From: Acetobacteraceae bacterium
GTDB lineage: Bacteria > Pseudomonadota > Alphaproteobacteria > Acetobacterales > Acetobacteraceae
Assembly: GCA_027488195.1 (NCBI GenBank)
Contig: JAIYCD010000177.1
Span: forward strand, 1-51,283
Direction: 5' to 3'
Length of the DNA stretch: 51,283 nucleotides
Each line of letters starts with the position of its first letter. Position 1 is the first letter of the stretch. The notes under the pieces are model-generated. The model saw only the letters and a program-made list of their open reading frames with translations. It had not been told where the DNA came from and did not search any database. This document shows, piece after piece, positions 8,455-16,180 of the stretch. The position numbers and the translations under genes were made by a program.

Positions 8455-9159
8455 TCAGTGAATATCGTCAGACTTGCTCAGCGCCTCGCGCAGCTTGCCG
8501 ATGTCGAAATCGGGGCGCTTCGCCATCTCCAGGATCACGGCCTCCTTGCGGCTCAAGAGGTCGATCGCCTCCAGCAGGCCCTTCACCGCCTCGGCCGGGA
8601 TGGTGACGGCGCCGTGGCGGTCGGCATGGACCACCTCGTCATGCTGCACCTGCATGCCATGCACCGTGACCGGCCGGCCCCAATCCACCACATGCACATA
8701 GGCATGGCTCGGGTTGATGATGCCGAGCAGCTGGAAGCCGGGCGCCACCATGTCGAGATCGCGGATCGAGCCGTTGGTGACGCAGCCCAGCGCCTTCAGC
8801 CCCTTGTGGACATTGGTGTTCACCTCGCCCCAGAAGGCGCCGGTGCCGGGCACGTCATCCAGGTCCTGCAGGACGACCACGGTCGGCATGTCGGCATTCG
8901 CGACGTACTCGTACCAGCCGATGCGCGAGGCGCGGTCGGCCTCCTTCGTGCGGCCCGAGGGGAATTGCGCGCGGATGGTGCCGACGCGGGCGGGCCCGCA
9001 GATCGGCTTCATCGTGGGGTGGGCGCAATCAAAGGTGCGGACGGTGAAGCCATGGCCGCGGCGGGCGGGGACGACGAGTTCCAGCGCGTTGCAGATGGTG
9101 GGGGTGTCCCAGGCGCAGAGCGCGTCGAGATCGGCTTGGGTATAGGGGCGCGTGACCAT
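8455..9159 (-). CDS. RraA-family protein (demethylmenaquinone methyltransferase/HMG aldolase-like)
   Basis: A 234-residue protein of the RraA/4-hydroxy-4-methyl-2-oxoglutarate aldolase superfamily. TNGSIRDLD (Arg133, Asp134) matches the substrate and metal-binding G-x-R-D region. HADRHGAVTIP (Asp180) matches the second conserved block. Members either act as divalent-metal aldolases/decarboxylases on oxo-acids or bind RNase E. Soil-type alphaproteobacteria often carry several metabolic paralogues, which I consider likelier here than RNase regulation. The ATG at 9159 has AGGAGG seven bases upstream. It is divergent from the porin gene. Confidence 0.82.
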   Translation of the reverse strand: MVTRPYTQADLDALCAWDTPTICNALELVVPARRGHGFTVRTFDCAHPTMKPICGPARVGTIRAQFPSGRTKEADRASRIGWYEYVANADMPTVVVLQDLDDVPGTGAFWGEVNTNVHKGLKALGCVTNGSIRDLDMVAPGFQLLGIINPSHAYVHVVDWGRPVTVHGMQVQHDEVVHADRHGAVTIPAEAVKGLLEAIDLLSRKEAVILEMAKRPDFDIGKLREALSKSDDIH

Positions 9160-9276
9160 GTGTTCCTCCTGGCGTTGGGCGCAGTGTCGGGCGCTCTGGC
9201 GCGCGCGTCAAACCACCGGGGTGACAGTTTCATGATGCGGTGGACAGGGCGCGCGGGGCCGCTACAGCATCCCCGC

Positions 9277-10650
9277 ATGCGCGCCCTTCTCCTCCTGCTG
9301 CTGGTGCTGCCCGGCCTCGCCGCCGCGCAGACCGGCCGCTTCAACTCGGCCGGCACGCCCAATCTCGGCCCGCCGGAAGAGGCGATGATCCCCGAACTGG
9401 CCGCCAAGCAGGACCGGCTGGAGGAGCAGGGCTGGCTGATCCGCGGCCAGGCCACCTTCATCCTGCAGGGCAATGCGGGCTTCCGCTCGCCCTACCAGGG
9501 CGCGGCCAGCCTGCTGCCCGCGCCCCAGGCGCGCAACACGCTCTCGACGGACCTGATCCTCGGCCGCCGGCTCTGGCATGGGGCGGAGGTGATCGTGAAC
9601 CCCTCGGTCACGCGCGGCTTCGGCCTCTCCAACTCCACGGGTGTCGCGAGTTTCCCGAATGGCGAGGCGTTTCGCCTGGGCAGCAGCGATCCCGTGCTGT
9701 TCTTTCCGCGCATCTTCGTCCGCCAGACCATCGCGCTTTCGGAAGACACGGTCCCGCCCGACAATGACCCGCTGCGCTTCACCGAGCGCCTGCCGCGCGA
9801 GCGCATCACCATCACCCTCGGCAAATTCTCCGTCTGGGACATCTTCGACGACAACCGCTACGCGCATGATCCGCGCACGCAGTTCATGGCCTGGGCACTC
9901 GTGGGCGGCGGCGCCTTCGACTACGCGGCCGATGCGCGCGGCTACACGGAAGGCCTGGCCGTGGAGTGGGAGAACGGAAGCTGGGCCGTGCGCGGCGGCG
10001 CCTTCCGCGTGGCGCGCCAGGTGAATGGCCTCTACCTCGACCCCTCGATCACGCGCGGCTTCCAGCTCATCGCCTCGCTCGAACGCTTCTGGAAATGGGG
10101 TGAGCGCGAGGGCGCGCTGCGGCTGATCTATGGCTATTCCCGCGCGCGGCAATCGCGCTGGAACGAGCTGTTCAGCAACGGCTTCCAGACCTTCGACATC
10201 AACCCCCATGGCTACCGCGCGAAGAACAACGCGACCCTCTCCTTCGACCAGCAGGTGACGGAGGATTTCGGCGTCTTCGCGCGCCTCTCCTGGAATGACG
10301 GGCAGACGCAGAACTGGATGTTCACCGAGATGGACCGCGCCATCAGCCTGGGCGGCGCGCTCACCGGCAACCGCTGGGGCAGGCCCGCCGACACGATCGG
10401 GCTTGGCACCAATATCGGCTTCATCAGCGGCGGGCGGCGGCGCTACCTGGAGGATGGCGGCATCGGCTTCATCACCGGCGATGGGCGGCTGAACTACAGC
10501 CCGGAATGGGTGACGGAGGCCTATTACGACGCGCGCCTCGCCCCCGGCCTGCATGGGGCGCTCGGCTATGCCCTGGTGGTGAACCCGGCCTACAATGCCG
10601 ATCGTGGTCCCGTCTCCATCTTCACCGCCCGGATGCGCGTCGCCTTCTGA
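9277..10650 (+). CDS. Outer-membrane porin, OprB-like carbohydrate-selective family
   Basis: 457 residues with a clear Sec signal peptide (MRALLLLLLVLPGLAAA, cleavage before Gln-Thr). The rest is beta-rich with alternating aromatic and small residues and ends in ARMRVAF, a terminal Phe typical of outer-membrane barrels. Stretches such as TLGKFSVWDIFDDNRYAHDPR and QFMAWAL resemble OprB-like porins. It probably forms a passive channel for small solutes. The start was chosen at the Met directly before the hydrophobic signal. The downstream glycosylase ORF starts inside its last codons. Confidence 0.8.
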   Translation: MRALLLLLLVLPGLAAAQTGRFNSAGTPNLGPPEEAMIPELAAKQDRLEEQGWLIRGQATFILQGNAGFRSPYQGAASLLPAPQARNTLSTDLILGRRLWHGAEVIVNPSVTRGFGLSNSTGVASFPNGEAFRLGSSDPVLFFPRIFVRQTIALSEDTVPPDNDPLRFTERLPRERITITLGKFSVWDIFDDNRYAHDPRTQFMAWALVGGGAFDYAADARGYTEGLAVEWENGSWAVRGGAFRVARQVNGLYLDPSITRGFQLIASLERFWKWGEREGALRLIYGYSRARQSRWNELFSNGFQTFDINPHGYRAKNNATLSFDQQVTEDFGVFARLSWNDGQTQNWMFTEMDRAISLGGALTGNRWGRPADTIGLGTNIGFISGGRRRYLEDGGIGFITGDGRLNYSPEWVTEAYYDARLAPGLHGALGYALVVNPAYNADRGPVSIFTARMRVAF

Positions 10651-11260
10651 CCGCGCGGCCCTTTTCGCGGCCGAGCCACGCTTCGGGGCCATCGAGGCGC
10701 GCGCGGGGGAACTGCCCTGGCGCACGCGCCCGCGCGGCTTCGCGGGCCTCCTGCGGACCATCTGCGGCCAGCAGATCAGCAACCAGGCGGCGGGCGCCAT
10801 CTGGCGGCGCCTCTCGGCGCTGCCCGGCGCGCTGACGCCGGATGGGCTGCTCGGCATGGATGACGCGACGCTCTGTGGCATCGCCGGCCTCTCGCGCCCC
10901 AAGGCCGCGCATGCGCGCAGCCTCGCCACCGCCTGCCTCGACGGCACGCTGGATTTCGACCGCCTGGCGACGCTGCCCGATGCGGAAGCGGTCGGGATGC
11001 TGAGCGGCGTGAAGGGCCTCGGCCCCTGGACCTCAGAGGTGCATCTGCTCTTCGCCGAGGGCCGGCGCGACATCTTCCCTTCGGGCGACATCGCGCTGGC
11101 GAATTCCGCGCGTCATCTCCTCGCGCTGGAGGCACGGCCCACGCCGAAACTCCTGGCCCGCATGGCCGAGGCGTGGTCGCCCGCGCGTTCGCTCGCGGCC
11201 CGCCTGCTCTGGCATCATTGGCGGCATGAGACCGGCCGCCCGCTGATCGAGGATCCCTGA
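10595..11260 (+). CDS. DNA-3-methyladenine glycosylase II (AlkA-like, HhH-GPD)
   Basis: Base-excision repair enzyme that removes alkylated purines. The 221 residues show ICGQQISNQAAGAIWRRL, the helix-hairpin-helix LSGVKGLGPWTSE (about 137-148), and the catalytic aspartate in FPSGDIAL (Asp165). No iron-sulfur cysteines follow, which agrees with AlkA rather than Nth. The ATG at 10595 overlaps the porin gene by 56 bp; a GTG at 10604 is an alternative, and the conserved domain begins near residue 25. The stop overlaps the next start by 1 bp. Confidence 0.88.
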   Translation: MPIVVPSPSSPPGCASPSDRAALFAAEPRFGAIEARAGELPWRTRPRGFAGLLRTICGQQISNQAAGAIWRRLSALPGALTPDGLLGMDDATLCGIAGLSRPKAAHARSLATACLDGTLDFDRLATLPDAEAVGMLSGVKGLGPWTSEVHLLFAEGRRDIFPSGDIALANSARHLLALEARPTPKLLARMAEAWSPARSLAARLLWHHWRHETGRPLIEDP

Positions 11261-12408
11261 TGCGCTTCTCCCCCACCATCCTGGCGACGGCCGACCCCGC
11301 CATCCCCGCCGCCCGCGCCTGGGCGGCGCGCTACCAGGGCCAGCGCGGCCCGGCGCTCGACCTCACACAGGCGGTGCCGGGCTATCCGCCGCATCCGGAA
11401 TTGCTGGCGCGCCTGGGCGAGGCGGCGGGGCAACGGGCCGCGGCCAGCTACGGCCCCATCGCCGGCGACGAGGCGCTGCGCGCGGCCCTGGCCCTGGATG
11501 CGAGCGGCTTCTACGGCGCCGCCATCGGCCCAGAGCATGTCGCCATCACCGCCGGCTGCAACCTGGCCTTCGCCATGGCGATGAAGGTGCTGGCCGCCCC
11601 CGGCGACAATGTGCTGGTCCCCACCCCCTGGTATTTCAACCACGAGATGGCGCTGACCATGGCCGGCGTCGAAGCCCGCCCCCTGCCCTGCGAGGCCGCG
11701 CAGGGCTTCGTGCCCGATGTGGCGCGTGCCGCCACGCTGATCGACGCGCGCACCCGCGCCATCCTCCTCGTCAGCCCCAACAACCCGACCGGCGCGGTCT
11801 ATCCGGCCGAGGTGATCGCTGATTTCGCCGAACTCGCCCGCAGCCGCGGCATCGCGCTGGTGCTGGACGAGACCTATCGCGACTTCCTGCCCAACAGCGT
11901 GCCGCATCGCCTGTTCAGCGACCCGGATTGGGGCGATGTGCTGGTGCATCTCTACAGCTTCTCGAAGGCCTATTGCATTCCGGGCCACCGGCTCGGCGCC
12001 GTCATCGCGGGCGAGGCTTTCCAGCACCAATTGGCCAAGGCGCTGGACACCTTGCAGATCTGCCCGGCGCGGCCGGCGCAGCAGGTGGTGGCCTGGGCGA
12101 TCCCCGCGCTGCGCGACTGGCGCTCGGACAACCGGAAGATCATGCAGGCCCGCGCGAGCGCCTGCCGCGCCGCGCTCAACAGCGACTGGATAGACGCGAT
12201 GGGCAGCTACTTCGCCTATCTGCGCCTGCCCAATGGCGCGCCGGATGCGATGGCGGCCGCCGAATACCTGGCCGCCGAACAGGGCTTGATGACCCTGCCC
12301 GGCCCCTTCTTCGGCCCCGGCCAGGAGCGCCACCTGCGCCTCGCCTTCGCCAATGCGGAAGCCGAGCGCCTGGCGGAACTTCCGGCGCGGCTGGCGGGGT
12401 TGGGTTAG
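11260..12408 (+). CDS. PLP-dependent aminotransferase, class I/II
   Basis: 382-residue fold-type I aminotransferase. It shows the substrate and cofactor motifs ITAGCNLAFAMAM, SPNNPTGAVY, LDETYRDF and SFSKAYCIPGHRLG with Lys236 as the cofactor lysine. The ending LPGPFFGPGQERHLRLAFAN supplies the carboxylate-binding arginine. The amino donor and acceptor cannot be set from sequence; aspartate- or aromatic-type is possible. It starts on the last base of the glycosylase stop codon (TGATG). Convergent with the hydantoinase gene. Confidence 0.88.
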   Translation: MRFSPTILATADPAIPAARAWAARYQGQRGPALDLTQAVPGYPPHPELLARLGEAAGQRAAASYGPIAGDEALRAALALDASGFYGAAIGPEHVAITAGCNLAFAMAMKVLAAPGDNVLVPTPWYFNHEMALTMAGVEARPLPCEAAQGFVPDVARAATLIDARTRAILLVSPNNPTGAVYPAEVIADFAELARSRGIALVLDETYRDFLPNSVPHRLFSDPDWGDVLVHLYSFSKAYCIPGHRLGAVIAGEAFQHQLAKALDTLQICPARPAQQVVAWAIPALRDWRSDNRKIMQARASACRAALNSDWIDAMGSYFAYLRLPNGAPDAMAAAEYLAAEQGLMTLPGPFFGPGQERHLRLAFANAEAERLAELPARLAGLG

Positions 12409-12410
12409 AG

Positions 12411-12459
12411 CATGATCCGCTGAGGTGAAATCACCGAAGCGGTGAATCATCCTCTCAAC
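12411..12459 (+). repeat. Element B copy 2
   Basis: ATGAT (12412-12416) pairs with ATCAT (12446-12450), and CCGCT (12417-12421) with AGCGG (12438-12442). The inner GGTGA pairs with TCACC, and the TGA bulge and CCTCTCA tail are kept. Compared with copy 1 the stems differ by paired changes (G-C to C-G, T-A to C-G, C-G to T-A). It starts three bases after the aminotransferase stop. Confidence 0.78.
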
Positions 12460-12464
12460 CAATA

Positions 12465-12510
12465 GCTGGACGCTGATCCGCGCTTCTATCTGCGCGCATC
12501 AGGGTCCAGC
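12465..12510. terminator. Imperfect inverted repeat between convergent genes
   Basis: GCTGGACGCTGAT (12465-12477) pairs with ATCAGGGTCCAGC (12498-12510) with one mismatch, and CCGCGC/GCGCGC extends the stem. There is no T run. It sits between the convergent aminotransferase and hydantoinase genes, where a bidirectional terminator would be expected. Confidence 0.5.
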
Positions 12511-12514
12511 CGCG

Positions 12515-12556
12515 CCTCACAGCGGCGGAGCCGCCCCTCACAGTGGCGGCGCCGCG
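12515..12556 (-). repeat. 21-bp tandem duplication of the hydantoinase 3' end
   Basis: Two 21-bp units, 12515-12535 and 12536-12556, share CCTCACAG-GGCGG-GCCGC with three differences. The second unit contains the TGA stop and last codons of the hydantoinase-like gene, so the first is a displaced copy of the gene terminus. Confidence 0.7.
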
Positions 12557-13983
12557 TCGAAGCCATTCGCCAGAACGCCGCGCGGCTTCACCATGTCATA
12601 GGGCCCGCGCGGCAGGTATTGCGCCGTCCCCGGCTCGGCCTGCACCACGCCGTCGCGCATCACCACCTCGCCACGGCGGATGGTCATGACCGGCCAGCCC
12701 GTCACCTCCATCCCCTCATAGGGCGTGTAGTCGATCGCGTGCTGCATCAGCGCATTGGTGATGGTACGCTTGGCCTTCGGATCCCAGAGCGCCAGGTCGG
12801 CATCGGCGCCGATGGAAATGCTGCCCTTGCGCGGGGCCAGGCCCATCAGCCGCGCCGGGTTGGTCGCCGTCAGCCGCACGAATTCATCGAGCGAAATGCG
12901 GCCCTTGGAGACGCCCTCGCTGAACAGGATGGGCAGGCGGGCGGTGAGGCCAGGGATGCCGTTCGGGATGTCGCGGAAGCTCGCGTCGCGCCCGTTCTGC
13001 GCCTTGCCCTTGTCGCCCGCGAAGCTGAAGGCGCAATGGTCGGAGGAGACGACGTCGAGTACGCCGCGCCGGATCAGGTCCCAGATGCGGGCGTGCTCAT
13101 CCTGGTCGCGCGGGGCGGGGCTGCACATGAATTTCGCGCCCTCGAAACCGGGCTGGTCCATCTGGTCGGCGGTCAGCGCGATGTATTGCGGGCAGGTCTC
13201 TCCCCAGACCTTCACGCCGCGGCGCTGCGCGCGGGCGATCTCCTCCGCCGCTTCCGCGCAGCTGACATGGAACACCTGGATCGGCTGGTCCACCAGTTCG
13301 GCGAGTGCGATGGCGCGGTGCGTGGCCTCGCGCTCCACCACCGGCGGGCGGGACCAGGCGTGGTATTTCGGCGCGGTCAGGCCGGCCGCCAGCAGCGCCT
13401 CGGTGCGCCAGTTGATGGCGGCGTAATTCTCGCAATGCACGGTGACCAGGCAGCCATGCTTGCGCGCGGTGACCAGCACCTTGATGAAATCCGTGTCGCT
13501 GACATGCAGCGGCTCATAGGTGAGGAACACCTTCAGGCTGCGCACGCCCTGGGCCACGAGTTGCGGGATCTCGCGCTCCAGCACCTCTTCCGTCGCGTCG
13601 CTGATGATCTGGTGGAAGGCGTAGTCCACCATGCCCTTTTTCGCGCGGGCGGAGCTGTCGGCGAAGCGCTCCAGCACGCCACCCCCCTTCCATTGCGGCA
13701 CGAAGCAGACGACGGAGGTGGTGCCGCCGGCGAAGGCCGCGCGGCTGGCGCTCTCGAAGCTTTCCTCGTTCACGCCGGAGGGCGAGGGCTCCTCGATGTG
13801 GCAATGGCTGTCCACGCCGCCGGGCAGCACCAGCAGCCCCGACGCATCCACGCTGGCGCCGCCCGCTGGCAGTTGTTCCGCCAGCGCCACGATGCGCCCG
13901 CCCTTCACCCCGATGTCGCAGCGGGTCGTGCCGAAGCCCGTCGCCACCGCGCCGTTGCGCACCACCAGGTCGTAATCCGCCAT
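12538..13983 (-). CDS. Dihydropyrimidinase/hydantoinase-family amidohydrolase
   Basis: Binuclear-zinc cyclic amide hydrolase of 481 residues. All metal ligands are visible: DSHCHIEEP (His60, His62), the carbamylated lysine in SLKVFLTYEP (Lys151), VHCEN (His183), FHVSCAEA (His239) and SSDHCAF (Asp315). This set fits D-hydantoinase/dihydropyrimidinase better than dihydroorotase, but the ring substrate is unknown. The start at 13983 has AAAGGAGA at the right distance. It is divergent from hemN and convergent with the aminotransferase. A 21-bp duplication covers its stop codon. Confidence 0.88.
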   Translation of the reverse strand: MADYDLVVRNGAVATGFGTTRCDIGVKGGRIVALAEQLPAGGASVDASGLLVLPGGVDSHCHIEEPSPSGVNEESFESASRAAFAGGTTSVVCFVPQWKGGGVLERFADSSARAKKGMVDYAFHQIISDATEEVLEREIPQLVAQGVRSLKVFLTYEPLHVSDTDFIKVLVTARKHGCLVTVHCENYAAINWRTEALLAAGLTAPKYHAWSRPPVVEREATHRAIALAELVDQPIQVFHVSCAEAAEEIARAQRRGVKVWGETCPQYIALTADQMDQPGFEGAKFMCSPAPRDQDEHARIWDLIRRGVLDVVSSDHCAFSFAGDKGKAQNGRDASFRDIPNGIPGLTARLPILFSEGVSKGRISLDEFVRLTATNPARLMGLAPRKGSISIGADADLALWDPKAKRTITNALMQHAIDYTPYEGMEVTGWPVMTIRRGEVVMRDGVVQAEPGTAQYLPRGPYDMVKPRGVLANGFDAAPPL

Positions 13984-14025
13984 GAAGCCGTCTCTCCTTT
14001 TGCGCAAACAGCATGGCGCGGAGGG

Positions 14026-14039
14026 TTGATCCGGCGCAA
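14026..14039 (+). promoter_or_regulatory. Possible degenerate FNR/Anr site before hemN
   Basis: TTGAT-CCGG-CGCAA: one perfect half of the FNR-type palindrome (TTGAT-N4-ATCAA) and a second half with two mismatches, about 37 bp before the hemN start. hemN genes are often under oxygen-responsive control. The match is weak and is listed only as a candidate. Confidence 0.22.
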
Positions 14040-14075
14040 GGACAGGCGGGTGCGCCGCGCGCCACCCTCCCAGGC

Positions 14076-15416
14076 ATGGACACCCTCGCCCGCCCCGCCC
14101 CGCCTGCCGCCCTCTCCGCCAACCTGCCGCGGTACACGAGCTACCCCACCGCACCGCATTTCGGCCCGATGGAGGAGGGGCTCTACCGCGAATGGCTCAC
14201 CGCCATGCCGCCGCGCTCAGCGCTCTCGCTCTATGTGCATATCCCCTTCTGCCACGAGCTCTGCTGGTATTGCGGCTGCCACACCTCGGTGACGCGCAAC
14301 GATGCCCGCATCGCCCGCTACGCCGCCGCCCTGGAGCAGGAGGCCGGCACGCTGGCCCGCGCGCTGCCGGCCGATGGCCTGGTGCAGCACCTGCATCTGG
14401 GCGGCGGCACGCCGAGCGCGCTGGGGGGCGCGCGCCTCACGCGCCTCATGGCCCGGCTGCGCGCCCTCTTTCCCTTCGCGCGGGAGGCCGAGCTCTCGGT
14501 CGAGCTCGACCCGCGCACCCTCACGCAGGAGGTGGTGGATGCGCTGGCCACGGCCGGCTTCAACCGCGCCTCGCTCGGCCTGCAGGACGCGAACCCCGAG
14601 GTGCAGGAGCGCATGGGCCGCATCCAGCCGGCCGAGATGGTGGCCGCCGCCGTGACACGTCTGCGCGCCGCCGGCATCCGCCGCATCAACCTCGACATGA
14701 TGTACGGCCTGCCCGGCCAGGATTGCGACCATGTCCGCGCCACCGCGGCGCTGGCGGCCGAACTGGGCGCCGACCGTGTGGCCGTCTTCGGCTATGCCCA
14801 TGTGCCCTGGATGAAGCCCTCGCAAAAGGCGATCCGCCTGGAAGATCTGCCCGGCGCCGAGGCCCGGCTGGAGCAGGCGGAGGCGGCGGCCCAGGCACTG
14901 CGCGCGGCGGGCTTGGTCAGCATCGGCCTGGACCATTTCGCACGGCCGGGCGACTCCATGGCGCGCGCCAGCAAGGATGGCCGGCTGCGCCGCAACTTCC
15001 AGGGCTACACCACCGACCAGGCCGAATACCTGCTGGGCATCGGCGCCTCCTCCATCGGTGCGACACCGCACGGCTATGCCCAGAACATTCCCGATGAGCG
15101 CGGCTATCTGGCGGCGGTGGAAGCGGGCCGCCTGCCCATCGCCCGCGGCCTGACGCTCACGCCCGAGGACATCACCCGCCGTGCGGCCATCGAGCGCGTG
15201 ATGTGCGACCTGGCGCTCGACCTCGACGCGCTGCCGCCCGAGGTGCTCGCCACCGCCCGGCCGGGGCTGGAGGCGCTGGAAGCGCAGGGAATGCTGCGCC
15301 TCAGCCGCGCCTGGCTGACGGTGCCGGAGGAATCACGCCCCTTCCTGCGGCACGTGGCCGCCTGCTTCGACGCCTATCTGGGCCAGGGCAAGGGGCGCCA
15401 CAGCGCGGCGGTTTAG
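14076..15416 (+). CDS. hemN: Oxygen-independent coproporphyrinogen III dehydrogenase HemN
   Basis: Radical-SAM enzyme converting coproporphyrinogen III to protoporphyrinogen IX without oxygen. The 446 residues contain YVHIPFCHELCWYCGCH, giving the Cys59-x3-Cys63-x2-Cys66 cluster motif plus the extra Cys68 seen in true HemN. The N-terminus has the RYTSYPTAPHF motif, and the GGGTPSAL and NLDMMYGLPGQ blocks follow. These features separate it from the HemW-type chaperone. Start 14076 is the Met before the conserved N-terminus. Its stop overlaps the convergent hydrolase stop by 4 bp. Heme synthesis genes hemC and hemD lie 33 kb away. Confidence 0.93.
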   Translation: MDTLARPAPPAALSANLPRYTSYPTAPHFGPMEEGLYREWLTAMPPRSALSLYVHIPFCHELCWYCGCHTSVTRNDARIARYAAALEQEAGTLARALPADGLVQHLHLGGGTPSALGGARLTRLMARLRALFPFAREAELSVELDPRTLTQEVVDALATAGFNRASLGLQDANPEVQERMGRIQPAEMVAAAVTRLRAAGIRRINLDMMYGLPGQDCDHVRATAALAAELGADRVAVFGYAHVPWMKPSQKAIRLEDLPGAEARLEQAEAAAQALRAAGLVSIGLDHFARPGDSMARASKDGRLRRNFQGYTTDQAEYLLGIGASSIGATPHGYAQNIPDERGYLAAVEAGRLPIARGLTLTPEDITRRAAIERVMCDLALDLDALPPEVLATARPGLEALEAQGMLRLSRAWLTVPEESRPFLRHVAACFDAYLGQGKGRHSAAV

Positions 15417-16051
15417 CCTTGAAGAAAGGGATTGGAGCGCCGCTCCGTCCCGAAATCCGAGCCCGGCCCATGGCCGCAGACGAAGGCGATGTCATCGCCC
15501 AGCGGCAGCAGCTTCGTGGTGATGGCGTTGATCAGCGCGGCATGGTCGCCATAGGGGAAGTCGGTCCGGCCGATCGAGCCCTGGAACAGCACATCGCCCA
15601 CGAAGGCCACGCGCAACTCCTTGCTCACATAAACGAGGCTGCCCGGCGAATGGCCCGGGCAATGCAGCACGTCGAAGACCTCGCCGCCCAGGGTCACGCT
15701 CTCGCCCTCATCGAGCCAGCGGTCGGGCACGAGGTTGCGCGCACCCGCGATGTCATAGGCGCGGCCCTGCTGCTCCAGGTGGTCGAGCAGGATGGCATCC
15801 GCCCGGTGCGGGCCGGTGACGGGAATGCCGGTCTTCTCGCGCAGCTCATCCGCGCCGCCGGCGTGGTCGATATGGCCATGCGTGAGCAGGATCTGCGTGA
15901 GGGTCACGCCGCGGGCCGCGATCTCCGCCTCGATCCGCGCGACATCGCCGCCGGGGTCGATCACCGTGCCCTGCATGGTCTGGTCGTCCCAGACCAGCAC
16001 GCAATTCTGCTGGAAGGGCGTCACGGGAATGATGCTGGCCTTGAGCGGCAT
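15413..16051 (-). CDS. Metallo-beta-lactamase-fold hydrolase (glyoxalase II-like)
   Basis: A 212-residue single-domain MBL protein. The metal motif is THGHIDH (His58, His60, Asp62, His63). Further ligands follow in CPGHSPGS and FVGDVLF, with a last His in CGHGPGSD. The size and the start SIIPVTPFQQNC match the YcbL/GloB-like group, which hydrolyses thioesters such as S-lactoylglutathione; the substrate here is an inference. It is convergent with hemN, sharing a 4-bp stop overlap. A 25-bp array lies between its start and the kinase gene. Confidence 0.87.
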   Translation of the reverse strand: MPLKASIIPVTPFQQNCVLVWDDQTMQGTVIDPGGDVARIEAEIAARGVTLTQILLTHGHIDHAGGADELREKTGIPVTGPHRADAILLDHLEQQGRAYDIAGARNLVPDRWLDEGESVTLGGEVFDVLHCPGHSPGSLVYVSKELRVAFVGDVLFQGSIGRTDFPYGDHAALINAITTKLLPLGDDIAFVCGHGPGSDFGTERRSNPFLQG

Positions 16052-16080
16052 GGCGGGGCTCCTTGCTGGGGCGGGCTGTA

Positions 16081-16180
16081 TCACCCGGGCAGACGCGCGA
16101 CCACCCTATCCGGGCAGCCGAGCCACCACCCTATCCGGGCAGCCGAGCCACCACCCTATCCGGGCAGCCGAGCCACCACC
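16081..16180 (-). repeat. 25-bp tandem array copying the histidine-kinase 3' end
   Basis: Three identical 25-bp units (16106-16130, 16131-16155, 16156-16180) beginning CTATCCGGGCAGCC, and a degenerate fourth at 16081-16105. On the minus strand each intact unit reads VVARLPG-stop. The copy at 16156 is the real C-terminus of the kinase; the others lie beyond its stop. Confidence 0.92.

Noticed and set aside
9262-11091. 609-codon minus-strand frame opposite the porin and glycosylase genes
   Set aside because: Antisense to a signal-peptide porin and an HhH-GPD enzyme with intact catalytic residues; no recognisable domain.
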